Source: Corylus avellana (lineage: Eukaryota; Streptophyta; Magnoliopsida; Fagales; Betulaceae). Taken from it: a stretch of DNA of 64,000 nt. Shown piece by piece: positions 1 to 11,358 of the stretch (position 1 is the stretch's first letter; every line of letters starts with the position of its first letter). The notes below the pieces were generated by a model. The model did no database searches. It saw only the letters and a program-made list of their open reading frames with translations, and was not told the DNA's origin. The stretch is taken from contig NC_081547.1 of the NCBI RefSeq assembly GCF_901000735.1, positions 15,766,397 to 15,830,396 of the forward strand, written 5' to 3'. Made by a program: the position numbers and the translations under genes.

Positions 1-41
1 TATATACAAATTTACCTATCAAAAAAAAAAAAAAAAAAAAA
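1..41 (+). mobile_element. LINE 3' tail, cut by window edge
   Basis: The window opens with 'tttacctatc' followed by about 22 A residues. The same '...tatc(A)n' ending closes the LINE copies at about 3.29 kb and 11.35 kb, so this is probably the poly(A) end of another LINE whose body lies to the left. Confidence 0.45.
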
Positions 42-460
42 GAATGGACAAATTATAGGAGAGTGGAAAAGGCAAAGACTACTTTTATTGGATTAATAAA
101 TCACAAACCATAATGGAAATATTTGGAAGACGGCCCCAAAATCTAGAGAAAGTAATATCTACAATGCAACCCTGACTTTTGTAACAGATATACATAAGGT
201 TAACATAAAAAGAAAACAAATAAGGTATTGGAAAATTATGCACCGGCGAGAATGATCATACCAGCAATATGAAACCACACACATATGCATATATTTACTC
301 ATAAATATTTGTGTGTAAATGTAAATTATACAGGTGTGTACATATTTATGAATGTCCTATATACAAACATAAGTTGGAATATCTTTGAGCTTGTGTAGAT
401 GGAGAAAGAGAGGAGGCGCGGGGGGGTAGGAGTTCACTTAATAGCCAAGAGTTAACATAC

Positions 461-3400
461 CAGCCATTGTATAAAACCCATATGGATGTTCTTCATATCC
501 AAACATTTCTCTTAGTTCGTCTCCATAAAATTTGTATACAAGCACCCCCAAGAATGCCACAATCTGTTAAAACAACATATCCCAAAAATTTCATCGAACA
601 AGTATTCAAACAAGGAGAAATTGTCCAACTAGATTTACATGCATACCAAAAATCTACCCCAATATCTAATCAAAATAATCTCTTCTAAGTAAATGTGAAG
701 AAAAAATGCATGTCAACAGTTGCCCATGGAACTTCAAGAATAACAACCCCGTAATAAGGAAATCAAGCTATTTCTGTTGTTTCAATTTGATAGTATCCAC
801 AAAACATGAAAAACATATAAACTGCATTTTAGGTATCCAAGGGAGCAAAGATTTACAATACAAACAAAGAAAGTTTGAGTTTAAGAAATTAGCAGGCTCC
901 AAATAAAATTATGTCTATTTTTTTAATTGGGAGATGGATTTCTTTACTTTGTTCTTCAATCAATTGTATTCCATCAAACTGAGATGGTGCGGTGATGACA
1001 AGCTTTGTTAGGCGCCCTCCAAGAGAGTTGTTTGATGTAATATCATTTTATAATGTCTTAATTCCCCATGATATCACTCATTTCCCTTCGAGGAGTATTT
1101 GACGGAATAAGGCCCCTTGAGAGTGGCTTTCTTTGCTTGTTCAGCCACTTTAAGCAATATCCTCACTTTGGATAACTTAAGAAAGCATCAGATCATTGTG
1201 GTAGATTAGTGTTGCATATGCAAGAAACCGTAGACCACCTTTTACTCCATTGCGAGATAGCTAGTGCCTTATGAAACTCTATCTCCCGTTTCTTTAGATT
1301 AGCGTGGGTCATGCCCTGTCCAGTGATAGATCTCCTCGCTTGTCAGAGAGGACAGTTTGGTAGTCCTCAAAGTGAAGTTGTTTGGAAGATGATTCCGCCC
1401 TGCTTGATGTGGTGTGTATCTAGAGAAAAGAAATGAGTGGAACTTTGAAGACAGTGAGAGGACGGGGATAGAATTAAAGCTTTCTTCAATACCCTATACC
1501 AATGGATGGCTGAGTGTTTTCCTATTTCTAGTTTTCATTAATTTTTTTATCTTTTTCAATTTATGATTAGATGTTTCTCTTGTATACTGTGTACTGGGAG
1601 CGTCCTTTTGCATTTTAATTAAGTTCATTTACTCATTAAAAAATTCTAATTGTAATCAAGTTTAAAGCAACCAACCTGACTTTAAATTATACAGAAGCTC
1701 AACCCAAATGATTTCATATTATGGAATTACCAAGTTTCATGATATTCAGCCTCCAAATTTTCCCAATCTCATGGGCAACATATGTCCTACTCTACGGTTA
1801 GTGTTCTTGCAAAAGACTTAATATTGGTTGCCTCCTTCATAAAGCACACATGATTAACTGCGAGGTCTTGATTAAGAGTCTGTTTAGGATTGTGTTAGAG
1901 AGCTTCAAAAGTACTTTTTGTACCTAAAAAGTTATGCCAAACAAAAGCTGGCATGTTTGGTAAAAAGTTCAAAAGTACTTTTTTAACTTTTTAACCATAA
2001 AAATAGTTAAAATGCACTTTTGGCAAAGGCTAAAAAATGAAGCTTTTGCCAAAAAGCGCTTTTTAACTTAAAAGCTTTATTTCTCAAACATGCTTTAAGT
2101 TGCAAATCCAATGCCATTAGTACTTGGTGTTCAAATTAGAATAAGTCACAAGTCAACACTGGACATATCCATAATTCTCTTTAAAATTAAGCACCATGGT
2201 TGAGGCTATACATGAACATAGCTACTCATGAACAAGCTCGGGCTTGGCTTGGAAAAGCTCAACTCGAGATCGCTTCATTTATTACATGAACAGAGCTTAA
2301 ACATATTTTCAAGATCATTTATAAACAAGCTGAACATGCCAAAGCTCAGCTTGGTTTAGACTAGGCTTGTAAACAAAGCTCGTAAGAGCTCGACGTGGCT
2401 AGGTAGGCTTGTTTTATATATATAATACATCTATATACTATATGTTATATACATTACTATTTGTGTACTATCTATGTAACATATGTGTGTGTGTGTACTG
2501 TAGAAAAGGTTTTATTGGCTCAAAAAAACCTGTGTGGGCGACACTTCCATTACCTCAGAATGCCGTGAGCCCACCGAAAATCGAGCCATAAGCTCTCTCT
2601 CTGCTGTTGCATTCATCATTCTGCTAAACACCTCCATCACCATCACAAATAATAAAGGGGACAAAGGATCCCCTTGTCTAACTCCTCGAGAGCTACTAAA
2701 GAAATCTGCAGGCGTTCCATTAATGAGCACGAAGAAACGTACCGAAGAGACACAGTGATGAATCCAACCTCTCCACCTTTCCCTGAAACTGCATCTCTCT
2801 AACATGTATAATAAAAAGTCCCAGTTAACATGATCATAAGCCTTCACCAAATCCAACTTGCAAATAAGACTTGGTTCCCTATATCGAATCCGGCTATCCA
2901 CACATTCATTCGCCATTAAAATAGGATTGTTTGGGAAGTTGGAGAGGTCAAAGGGGTAATCGTACAGTTATGCACATTTAGAGAATGGCTCCTCTGTGTA
3001 ATGTGGTGCTTATGGAGAGAAAGGAACGCTCGGAGTTTTGAAGACCGTGAACTTGGACTCATAGAGTTGAAGAAAAGGATGCTCCAAACATTGTTCTTGT
3101 GGAGAGTAATGTGGCATTCACCACAAGCGTTGGGAATTTTTAGACTTATGTGCTTCATTTTCAGCTTAAAAGCATTTGTATATGTGGGCTCTTTTGTATA
3201 CTTCTTGTGTATATGGGTTGCGCCCCTTTGCACTTTTATATATATTGATATTATCTATCCAAAAAAAAATTGATATTACCTATCAAAAAAATATATATGT
3301 GTGTACTATTTATGTACCATATATATATATATATATAATTGCTAATATATAATATGTTAATTTATATATAATACATCCATATACTATATGTTATATACAT

Positions 3401-5559
3401 TACTATTTGTGCACTATCTATGTAACTAATTATATAAATGATATAATATATTAGCAAATGGCTGCTTATGTCATGTTGCATTTGAAAATCTTAATGAAGC
3501 CATATTAAATGACCATAAAGGAATCCAATCAGCTCCTTTAGTTGTTTCCTCGTGAGTTTTCCACGTGTTGTGTCTCAGTTTTCCTTAATTTAGTCAAAAT
3601 GTCTTTTGCACAAGATATTGGGATATGGAAGCAAAAGTTGAGTCTTAAGCATGTTGACTTGCAATTTTCCTTGCAAACTTACTTGGGAGAGGTCCCACAT
3701 AGAAGAGAAGAAAGGTGATCCCACAAGAGAAAAGCCATAAAGCCGAGTGTTGGTCTCTTCGTCCCACACCAAAAAAAGAAGACAAAATTCCTAAAGAGAA
3801 CTATTATAAAAAGGAAGCTAGTGCATCTTTAAGCATGAGAAACACAAGTGTGCACATCCCAACAAAATTTATTGTTAATATTTTAATCACTTGTTAAAAA
3901 CAAGAAATGTTAAAATAATCTCAAACAAGCTTGAGCTCGAGCTAGAGCTTTGTTTCGCAATTTTCTGACAAGCTCAAGCCGAGCTTGAGCAGAGTTGCTT
4001 GAGCTCGAGCTCTTACAAATCTTTCTTGAGCCGAGTCCAAACAGGCCAAGCTTGGTTCAGCTCGGCTCAATTCAGCCCTAACCATGGTAAAGTACATTTG
4101 AAGCAGTTCTATGTTTAAATATCTTATTAATAGAAGTTCTAGATCTAACTCCCAAGACTCTGGTGGGCTTTTTCTTGGAAAAACATATAAAAAACAGAAG
4201 TTATATTAGTTGGAGTCCTTCCTTTACAGCTACCTGCAATTCTACAACTAGTTCATCTGAGTTTCTGAAAAAGGCTCTTTTCTACCAAAAAGACAATATA
4301 TCAGCAGGTTTTCTTCCATAAAAACTGCTTAAATTCATACCAGAATATCTATTTGCCATATGTCCATAGCAACTGCAGCGCATATCAAACCCCCAAAAAA
4401 ACCAAATGGACTTTCCTGCAATGTTCGCAAGAGCCAATTGGAGGGGAAAATAAAACAAATACAAATACAAGCATGTCCAATAGTAGTACTCTCTAATAAC
4501 TTCATGATAGAGCAGCAACAAATACTATGTGCTACAGTGATATTTATGCTAATCCAAAGTACCAATACAGTGATAGTTAGTTATGCTAATCCAACAAAAG
4601 TCATTATCATTTATGTACACAAAAGCAAATAATTGACAAACATTTATGAAATGATCAATTATCATACCAGCTGTACGATTATAAAAATGAATGCATGATC
4701 CCTAGCAACAAGAAACTGGAATTTCAATCTCAACCACCAGCGATCAGGTGGGACATTTGCACGTAATATGAACATGGCCCTGCACTCTGTACAGTGAGCA
4801 AAAGCAAAGCCCTCCTGCGACAAAGAAGGGAGAGAATAATCAGTTCTGTGCCTAGGTGCCAGACAAATAAATTTATTACTTTCAAATTAGTGAAATATCA
4901 TGGATATTACTACTGCAAATAAAAGTAAGATAAAACAACGTCAGAAAGATTGACTTAATAAACCGCAATCTCATGAGTCCACAAGCTGCATTCTAGGATG
5001 CCAAAAAAAATCACCTTAGTTGACCTCCAATTATCAAGACAAGATCTATGGACATACTTCTGGGTGCCTTTGCAATGGCATGGTGCAATTAAGTCTTCTC
5101 CTGAAAATGTATAAAAATATGCCCAAGATAAGAATATCACCTAGCCCCCTCACTAGTCACTGCCCAACCCCAAAAATAAAAATAAAAATAAAAATAAAAC
5201 TGACGAATAGGAAAGGAAAAGCAATAAAAATGCACTGATTAAGGTTCACATTTCAAACAGTGGCAATAAAACTGAAGATACGAAAAAGATAACAAACATG
5301 ATATGTAGTAAAAACCTCCACTATCAAGGCATATGCGGCATTGTGGTTGGTCTGTATTCCCCAGATGGCGACTTTCATCAAGATGAAGATTTTGTGAATC
5401 GTCATTAAAGACAGAAAAATCCCCTCCCACAGTTGTAATCTCACATGACAATGAAGATGAAGAAGATTCTTCAGATCTTTGCAAATCCCCGGGTCGACTT
5501 AGGATGGGTTCAGTTTCTGAAATATCTTCCCTATGACTATCATTTGAGACTAATTGCAT
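461..5559 (-). CDS. RING-CH (RINGv, MARCH-like) membrane E3 ubiquitin ligase, 3' end outside window
   Basis: Four exons can be joined by GT-AG signals in frame: 5559-5316, 5100-5015, 4814-4668 and 563-461. The start at 5559 is the first Met after an in-frame TAG; a likely leader acceptor ('tttgtag') lies near 5649. The product has an acidic, Ser-rich N-terminus (residues 1-70), then a complete C4HC3 RING-CH finger: C74, C77, C89, C91, H99, C102, C118, C121. A basic stretch and hydrophobic segments follow; exon 4 reads IVAFLGVLVYKFYG and YEEHPYGFY, as in plant proteins of the At1g50440 type. Such proteins transfer ubiquitin from E2 enzymes at membranes. The last exons, with the second membrane segment and C-terminal tail, should lie left of base 1. 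The 4.1 kb third intron is full of transposons. Family assignment is firm; the exact orthologue is inferred. Confidence 0.88.
564..1104. other. Intron sequence, no feature
   Basis: Part of the long intron of the RING-CH gene. Short open frames here show no recognisable domain. Confidence 0.5.
1105..1645 (+). mobile_element. 5'-truncated L1-type LINE, zf-RVT end
   Basis: Translation with several frame changes gives the C-terminal zinc-binding region of plant LINE reverse transcriptases: 'ILTLDNLRKHQ', 'CCICK'-like cysteines, 'VDHLLLHCEIA' and a 'MWCVSREK'-like tryptophan-rich block. It ends in an A-rich tail near 1640. Only the last ~0.5 kb of the element is present, as expected for 5'-truncated insertion. 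It sits in the third RING-CH intron, in antisense to the gene. Confidence 0.75.
1872..2097. mobile_element. Tourist-like (PIF/Harbinger) MITE, copy 1
   Basis: About 225 bp with imperfect terminal inverted repeats of the form GAGTCTGTTTAGGATTG and their complement, bounded by TTA/TAA. The interior has runs such as 'aaaagtgc' and 'aagcttttgccaaaaag'. Related copies lie near 33.6, 50.9 and 51.1 kb. Confidence 0.6.
2415..3429. repeat. Direct repeat of ~68 bp flanking the LINE
   Basis: The AT-rich block at 2415-2482 recurs almost exactly at 3361-3429 (both contain 'tatatgttatatacatta'). The two copies bracket the LINE at 2509-3290, so the flanking DNA was duplicated at or after the insertion. Confidence 0.75.
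2509..3290 (+). mobile_element. LINE with inverted 5' segment (twin-priming structure)
   Basis: On the minus strand 2916-2512 encodes a LINE reverse transcriptase core: 'LICKLDLVKAYDHVNWDF', 'RQGDPLSPLLFV' and 'VFSRMM'. From about 2935 the plus strand encodes the far C-terminus of the same kind of protein ('MWCLWRERNARSFED' at 3001 onward), ending in A-rich tails at 3261-3290. The upstream RT part is therefore inverted relative to the 3' part, with a junction near 2920-2935 and the middle of ORF2 deleted. Both parts are fragments. Confidence 0.75.
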
Positions 5560-6190
5560 GGCGAAGAATGTTGAATCAGGACAACACTACGACATTAATT
5601 GCCAGAGCAACAGTTACTCGTGACCATTTCGACAGAAAATAACGAACCTACAAAATAAAGGAAAAATAACATTAATCAGGATTAGAGGACCTGCATCAAA
5701 TGTCAAAGTGTAATTAACCAACCACACACCAACGAGTATGTCATGTGCCAAAATTAAATTAGAGACACAAATACCCCAAAATGCATCAAGGTATATTATC
5801 CATTTCATCAAGGTATAAAAGTTAAAAAATAAAAATAAAAAAATAAAAAAAAAAAAAAAAAAAAAATGAAATTAAAACAAAGACAAAAGTCAGTAGCAAA
5901 ACTATGAAAAAGTATAAACAAACATGGTAATGCACTGCTTCAATTAAAACAGAGTCCACAAAACTAATGAAAAATGAACTGATCAATTGAACAAACTAGA
6001 TCATACCTAATTAATAAATGAGAACGGCTTATTTGTTGTATGTGATGAATCAAGTACATAGACTTCTTCAAAATGTTACAATCTAAAAATGTTTAAGGGG
6101 AAAGCATAGCCAAAAATTAGATATAATCTAGGTTTCCAAGAACTAATTTTTCAGGACAATCAAAAGGGCAAGAGTAAAGCACACATGTCT
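5560..6190. other. Upstream intron/leader of RING-CH gene
   Basis: A probable leader exon piece (5560-5648) is followed by AT-rich intron-like DNA with an A-rich tract at 5820-5866. No other coding signal is seen. Confidence 0.4.
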
Positions 6191-6214
6191 GTGCAAGCAT
6201 GAGTTCATTGAGAA

Positions 6215-7760
6215 GTGCGCCTGGCTAATTCTTCTCTCCGTGAGGTCAGAGAGGGTAAGAAGGATAAGGAGGTGAAGGGAAGGAGGAGTTATGCGGAGGT
6301 ATTGGGGTTGACGGTGAATCCAACGGAGGAGTGCTTTGGTTATTATCCAGAGCCGATAACTAGGGTGCCCAGGTGGTTGAAAGAGTCTTCTGCAGGGATG
6401 AACAAGCCAGCCCAATAAGCTGTCAAACCATCAGTGGCTCCGACGAAGAACCATATTACGGCGAGGCCCCTCCGCGGTCCTGTAGACGCTGGAAAGCGAT
6501 ACCCAAAGGTGGGGGAAGGCGCGGGCAAATTTCCTAGGCGCCGGCGAGTAGCTGTCAACTTCCGGCGAGGCTGTTTGCATCGAGCGGTGGTCCTGAGCGG
6601 CTGAAGGGACAGGATGGCGCTGGTATTCACGCTGGGTAGGCCAATTTTGGTGGAAGTCTTGAGATATTAAACGTAAAGGAGACGTTATGTAGGTTGACAC
6701 AGGAGATTGACGTCAATGACGTGGGATCGGGAAAGATGGACCTGGTACTTAAAAATGCCGAGGTAAGTGGGCTTGGGCAAGGAGTCGGGGGCCCTATTGT
6801 CCCTTGGGTTATAGCCCAAAAATGGAAGGAGAAGGTTGGAGTTGAGGGCAAAGGTCCACGACCCATGAAGAAGGTTCAAGACTAAGAAGAAGGTGGCCTT
6901 ATTTAAGCCTAAGGCTGGTGTGGGCCTAGGTGTGGGCCGAGACAGAGGCCCAGGGTGTTCTGGGTCCAATGGGAGAAGACCCAGGCTTTGCTCATTCCTG
7001 TTGTAGGAGAAGTCACAATCGCACATGGCAAGGGACCCAGGGACATCGTCTTCCGGCATTGTCAATTGGGATAGAGAGTTTTCACTAGCCCGAGGGAAGA
7101 CCAACGACATGGGCCTACCAAATAAGGAAGGGGTCTTGCCAGCAAACGTGTTCGTGAAGGATGGAGGGTGCTCCGGTGAGCTGGGCTCAACAGAGGAGGC
7201 CAGAGAGATTTCCGGCGGGGATGTCTCCGTCAAAGCCAACTGGGTGCAAGGGGATCTATTGGCCGGTGTAAAGACCGGCGGCCTGGGCATACCGAAAAAG
7301 GCCGCATTGTTGCTGGTGACGATGACCGAGAAGGCTAGGGAGGTTTCCAGCGGATTGGGTTCAACAAAGGTGGTCGAAACACCTCTGAGGATGCTGGTTT
7401 TTGCAATCCAGATCAATGGTGAGGAGCCCGACGGCTCACAGAAGGACGGAGCACCATTGAGTCTGTCGGGAAGGACTTCTATAGGGGTGCGGGTGCCTCC
7501 GGGGATTGAGGACAGAACGATGGTGCCATGGTCTCTTGGTGAGTTGAACTAGGATTGAGAACAGGTGCTTAATTTTGGCATACCTGTAGTTCGCACCCCC
7601 CTTGTTTTTGTTCCTACCAATAGTCGGTTTGGGTCCTCTGAAGTGGTAGAGACAAGGGAGGAGATCCAGTTAATGGGTAATATTGATGGGTTGGGACGAA
7701 GATGCAGGGAGGAAGAGGAGGTAGGTGACATGGGTGTTGATAGGAAAGCCCCTCTAAATT
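6215..7760 (+). pseudogene. LINE ORF1-like region, degraded
   Basis: The first frame (6215-6418) contains 'GRRSYAEVLGL' and 'VPRWLKESS', resembling the linker of plant LINE ORF1 nucleic-acid-binding proteins. Later frames (7025-7552) are Gly/Pro/Ser-rich with no zinc knuckle. The region is broken by stops at 6416 and beyond. Assignment rests on position and the SYAEV motif. Confidence 0.5.
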
Positions 7761-7778
7761 AGCTCCTAGTTCAGGGGT

Positions 7779-8612
7779 GTGTCGGGTTACTCGGATTGGG
7801 TTACACCGTCTGCAAGTGAGATTTATCCTATTGTGGGGATATCGTATGTGGGACATAAACTGCAATTGTTGGCTCTTTTGACTTTTCTAGAGGAGGAACG
7901 CCGCAATAACGCAATGGTAGCCAATTTGAGTAGCAGTACAAAGGGTAAGAGGAAGGTCAGGAATTTGGAGTGTTCGGTGAATGGTCTGAATTCTGATAGG
8001 GATAGAAGGCTTCTTTGGGATGAGTTGGCAGGTGTCCTAAGTTTGTGGAACTTGCCGTGGTGCATAGGGATAGATTTCAATGTACCTCGGTTCCCTAGTG
8101 AAAGGTTAGGCACTGCTAACCTGGATTCTGCTATGATGGAGTTCTCAAAGCTTATTTCTGAAGAAGGGTTGATGGACCTTCCTCTTGCTGGGGGTTTCTT
8201 CACTTGGTCGATTTCTCATGATCCTCCAATGCAGTCAAGGATAGATTGATTTCTTGTGTCCCCAGAGTTGGAAGCCTGGTTTCCAGGGATTATGCAAAAG
8301 AGGCTTCCACGACTTTGTTCGGATCACTTCCCAATTCTTCTTGATATGAGGGATGTGTCCAGGGGGAGAAGGCCATTCAAGTTTGAAAACATGCGGCTTA
8401 AAGCGGAGGGGTTTGTGGCTCGTGTGAAACAGTGGTGGGATTCCTATGTTTTCCAAGGCATACCGAGTTTGGTTCTTGCTCGCAAGCTCAAGGCTTTGAA
8501 GCTGGATTTAAAGAGGTGGAATGAGGAGGTGTTTGGCAATATAGAAAGGAATAAGAGAATTCTCCTTGAAGATCTTCAGGCGTTTGACATGCATGAAGAA
8601 AGTAGGGCTTGA
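7779..8612 (+). pseudogene. LINE ORF2 endonuclease remnant
   Basis: The translation shows the second half of an APE-type endonuclease: 'RRLLWDELAGVLSLWNLPWC', 'DFNVPRFPSERLG', 'GLMDLPLAGGFFTWS' and, after a stop, 'FLVSPELEAWFPG' and 'SDHFPILLD'. The TGA at 8247-8249 falls where an Arg of 'SRIDRF' is expected, a CGA to TGA change as left by decay of a methylated CpG. The N-terminal third of the domain is not recognisable. The enzyme would nick target DNA for reverse transcription; this copy is dead. Confidence 0.8.
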
Positions 8613-8671
8613 ATGTGGAGGAGTTAATGAGGAAGACAAAGGTGGTCTGAGAATTAGAGAAGTGTACTCTT

Positions 8672-9931
8672 ATGGAGGAAGTGAGTTGGAGGCAGAAATT
8701 TAAGGTATTGTGGTTAAAGGAGGGGGATAAGTGCACTAAATTCTTTCACTCTATAGCCAACTCTAATAGAAGGCATAATGCTATTGACACTCTTATGAAT
8801 GGAAACAATCTTTCTTCTAACCAGACAAAGATCAGTGAGCACATTGTTGAGTTCTATCAAAAGCTTTTTTCTGAGCAATGCAAGTGGAGGCCTAAGGTGG
8901 ATGGTATATCCTTTGATTCCATTTTGGAGGTTGAGGCAGTTTGGTTGGAGAGAGACTTTGAAGAGGAAGAGGTTAGGAAGGTAGTGTTCAAGATGAACGG
9001 TGATAAGGCATTGGGTCCCGAGGAGTTTTCTATGGGCTTCTTCCAAGTTTGATGGGATGTTCTGAGTTTGGATATTATGAAGTGTTCGGGACTTTTCATG
9101 CAGGAGGGATGTTCGAAAAGAGCCTTAATGCTTCATTCATTTCGCTTATTCCGAAGGTTCCAGGTGCTATTGACGTCAAAGATTTCCGCCCAATTAGTCT
9201 TGTGGGAGGTATCTACAAAATCATTGTTAAGGTGTTAGCAAACAGATTGAAGATTGTTTTAGACAAAATTATCTCCAAGTCGCAAAGTGCCTTCATTAAG
9301 GGTAGGCAAATCCTAGATCTTATTTTGATTTCTAATGAATGCCTTGATAGTATGCTAAGGCCAGGGGAGCCAGAGGTGATTTGTAAGATGGATCTAGAAA
9401 AAGCTTAAGATCATGTGAATTGGGATTTTCTGCTTTATATGCTTAGGAGGTGTGGTTTTGGGAGGACATGGTGCTCTTGGATAGAACATTGCATTTCTTC
9501 GGTACAGTTCTCGATTCTGGTTAATGGTTCCCCTAATGGTGTTTTTTAGTAGTTCCAGGAGTTTGAGACAAGGGGATCCTCTTTCTCCTTTGTTGTTTGT
9601 CTTTGTGATGGAGGCCTTGAGTAAGATGATTTCAGTGGCGGTGCATAGGGGTTTGATAGAAGGATTGAAAGTAGGTAATACTTCTTTCTCACATCTTCTG
9701 TTTGCTGATGACACCTTGATCTTTTGCAATGCTATGCCCAGCCAGTTGCGTTATTTGCAGAGTGTGTTTTTGTTGTTAGAAGCCGCCTCCGAGTTGAAGG
9801 TAAACCTGGCTAAGTCGGTTTTAATTCCAGTGGGGAATGTGGAGCAAGTGGGTAGGTTAGCCGATATCTTAGGTTGCAGGGTTGACTCTTTGTCAATAAA
9901 GTATCTTGGTCTTCCGTTGGGGCTCTTATAA
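8672..9931 (+). pseudogene. LINE ORF2 reverse transcriptase, broken
   Basis: Blocks of a non-LTR reverse transcriptase occur in order: '[12 protein letters not shown]'-like start, '[14 protein letters not shown]', 'VLANRLK', '[13 protein letters not shown]', '[10 protein letters not shown]', 'LRQGDPLSPLLFVFV' and the catalytic box 'LLFADDTLIF' (FADD) near 9700. Breaks include a frame change near 9050, a TAA at 9406-9408 inside the KAYDHVNW motif (Tyr codon to stop) and stops near 9545. Only dead fragments can be made. Confidence 0.9.
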
Positions 9932-9992
9932 GGCCAAGCATATTTGGGATGGCATTATTGAGAAGCTAGAATACCAGTTTGCCGGCTGAAAA

Positions 9993-11275
9993 ATGATGTA
10001 TTTATCGAAGGGTGGGAGGGTCACCCTTATCAAGAGTACCCTGGCTAATTTGCCCACATATTATTTCTCTTTTTCCTATCCCGGTGAATGTTGTAAGCAC
10101 ATCAAGAAGTTACAACGCAATTTTTTATGGGGTGGTATAGGTGAAGAGTTCAAGTTTCACCTAGTGAATTGGGCGAAGGTTTGCACTTCTATCAAAGAGG
10201 GAGGGTTGGGCATCAGAAACTTAATGGTGTTTAACCGCGCACTTTTAGGGAAATGGTTGTGGCGTTATGGGATTGAGAGAGATGCTTGGTGGAGAGTGGA
10301 GGTAGACTCGAAGTATGGGAGCTTATGGGGCGGGTGGTGCTCTCTTGTGCTTGGATGAGCTTTTGGGGTTGGGTTGTGGAAGAATATCAGGAAACGGTGG
10401 GAGACTTTCAAAGGCTTTACTAGACATGTGGTGGGGGATAGGACTAGGATTAGATTTTGGCATGACTTGTGGTGTGGAGATACGGTGCTCAAGGTAGCCT
10501 TTCAGTTTTATTTGGTATTGCTTATGTGAAGGATGCCTTTGTTGCGGCTAATATAGAGGTGTTGGGAGGTTCAAATCAATGGAATGTGAGTTTCATTAGA
10601 AAGGCACATGATTTGGAATTGGAAGTCTTTCTGTCATTTCTCCAGGTATTGCGTTCAGTTAGAGTGAGACGATGGTGTGAAGATAAATTGCAGTGGATCT
10701 CCTCCAAAAGGGGTCTCTTCAAGGTCAAGGCCCACTTTTATTCTTTGGCTTGTAATGAAGGTAGGTGCTTCCCTTGGAAGAGTGTGTGGCGGACACAGGC
10801 TCCTCCGAGATCGGTCTTTTTTGCTTAGTCGGCGGCACTGAGTAAAATTCTAACTTTGGATAATCTCAGGAAGCGTCATGTTATTGTGATAAACAGATGT
10901 TGCATGTGCAAAAAAAGCGAGGAGATGGTGGATCATGTCCTTCTGCATTGTGAGGTTGCTTCTGCTCTATGGTATGCCATTGTGAGTCGCTTTGGGATGG
11001 CCTAGGTGATGCCTAGACAAGTTTTTGATTTGCTAACCTATTAGTGGTCTTCTGGGAGGCGGAGGAGTGTTGCGGTCTCGAAGATGGTGCCTACATGCCT
11101 CTTTTGGTGTTTATGGCAGGAAACGAACAATAGGTGCTTTGAAGATTTGGAGAAGTCTTTGGAGGACATTTTATACTCTTGTTTTCATACTTTGTATTTT
11201 TGGACAGAAGCACCTTTGTCCCCGGTGTCGATTAGTTATGATAATTTTCTTCCTCGCTTTTCCTTTTCTAGTTAG
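9993..11275 (+). pseudogene. LINE ORF2 C-terminal region with zf-RVT
   Basis: Downstream frames give the connector ('[15 protein letters not shown]', 'LPTYYFSFS', '[10 protein letters not shown]') and then the zf-RVT region: 'APPRSVFFA', 'ILTLDNLRKR', 'CCMCKKSEE', 'VDHVLLHCEVASALW' and a tryptophan-rich tail. Several stops (10356, 10826, 11003, 11041) interrupt it. The same region is what survives in the truncated LINE copies at 1.1 kb, 3.0 kb and 53.6 kb. Confidence 0.85.
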
Positions 11276-11358
11276 GTGATCATTTTGTATACTCTACCTG
11301 TGTACTTTGGGGTGCCTTACACTTTTAATAAAACTGGTTATTATTTATCAAAAAAAAT

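Larger units (their letters stand above)
2201..4081. mobile_element. hAT-like non-autonomous element, split by later insertions
   Basis: The left arm (2201-2412) and right arm (about 3905-4081) are rich in 'gagctcgagct' motifs typical of a common plant hAT MITE type. The ends resemble inverted repeats (right end 'cagccctaa', left 'ttgaggct') and CCATGGT flanks both sides (2194-2200 and 4082-4088), fitting a short hAT target duplication. Between the arms lie an AT-rich repeat, a LINE and about 0.45 kb of unassigned DNA (3430-3904). Confidence 0.5.
6215..11358 (+). mobile_element. Near full-length but decayed L1-type LINE
   Basis: About 5.1 kb on the plus strand. It begins with an ORF1-like region (6215-7760, 'GRRSYAEVLGL'), then an endonuclease remnant, reverse transcriptase and C-terminal zf-RVT region, and ends with 'ttatttatc' plus a short A run at 11351-11357. 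GC content in the ORF1 part is visibly higher than in its surroundings. Stops and frameshifts break every ORF. It lies upstream of the RING-CH start, probably in a long leader intron, and is antisense to that gene. A clear target duplication was not found. Confidence 0.85.

Noticed and set aside
7025..7416. 175- and 243-codon ORFs on opposite strands
   Set aside because: They lie in the GC-rich LINE ORF1-like region; neither shows a host protein family.
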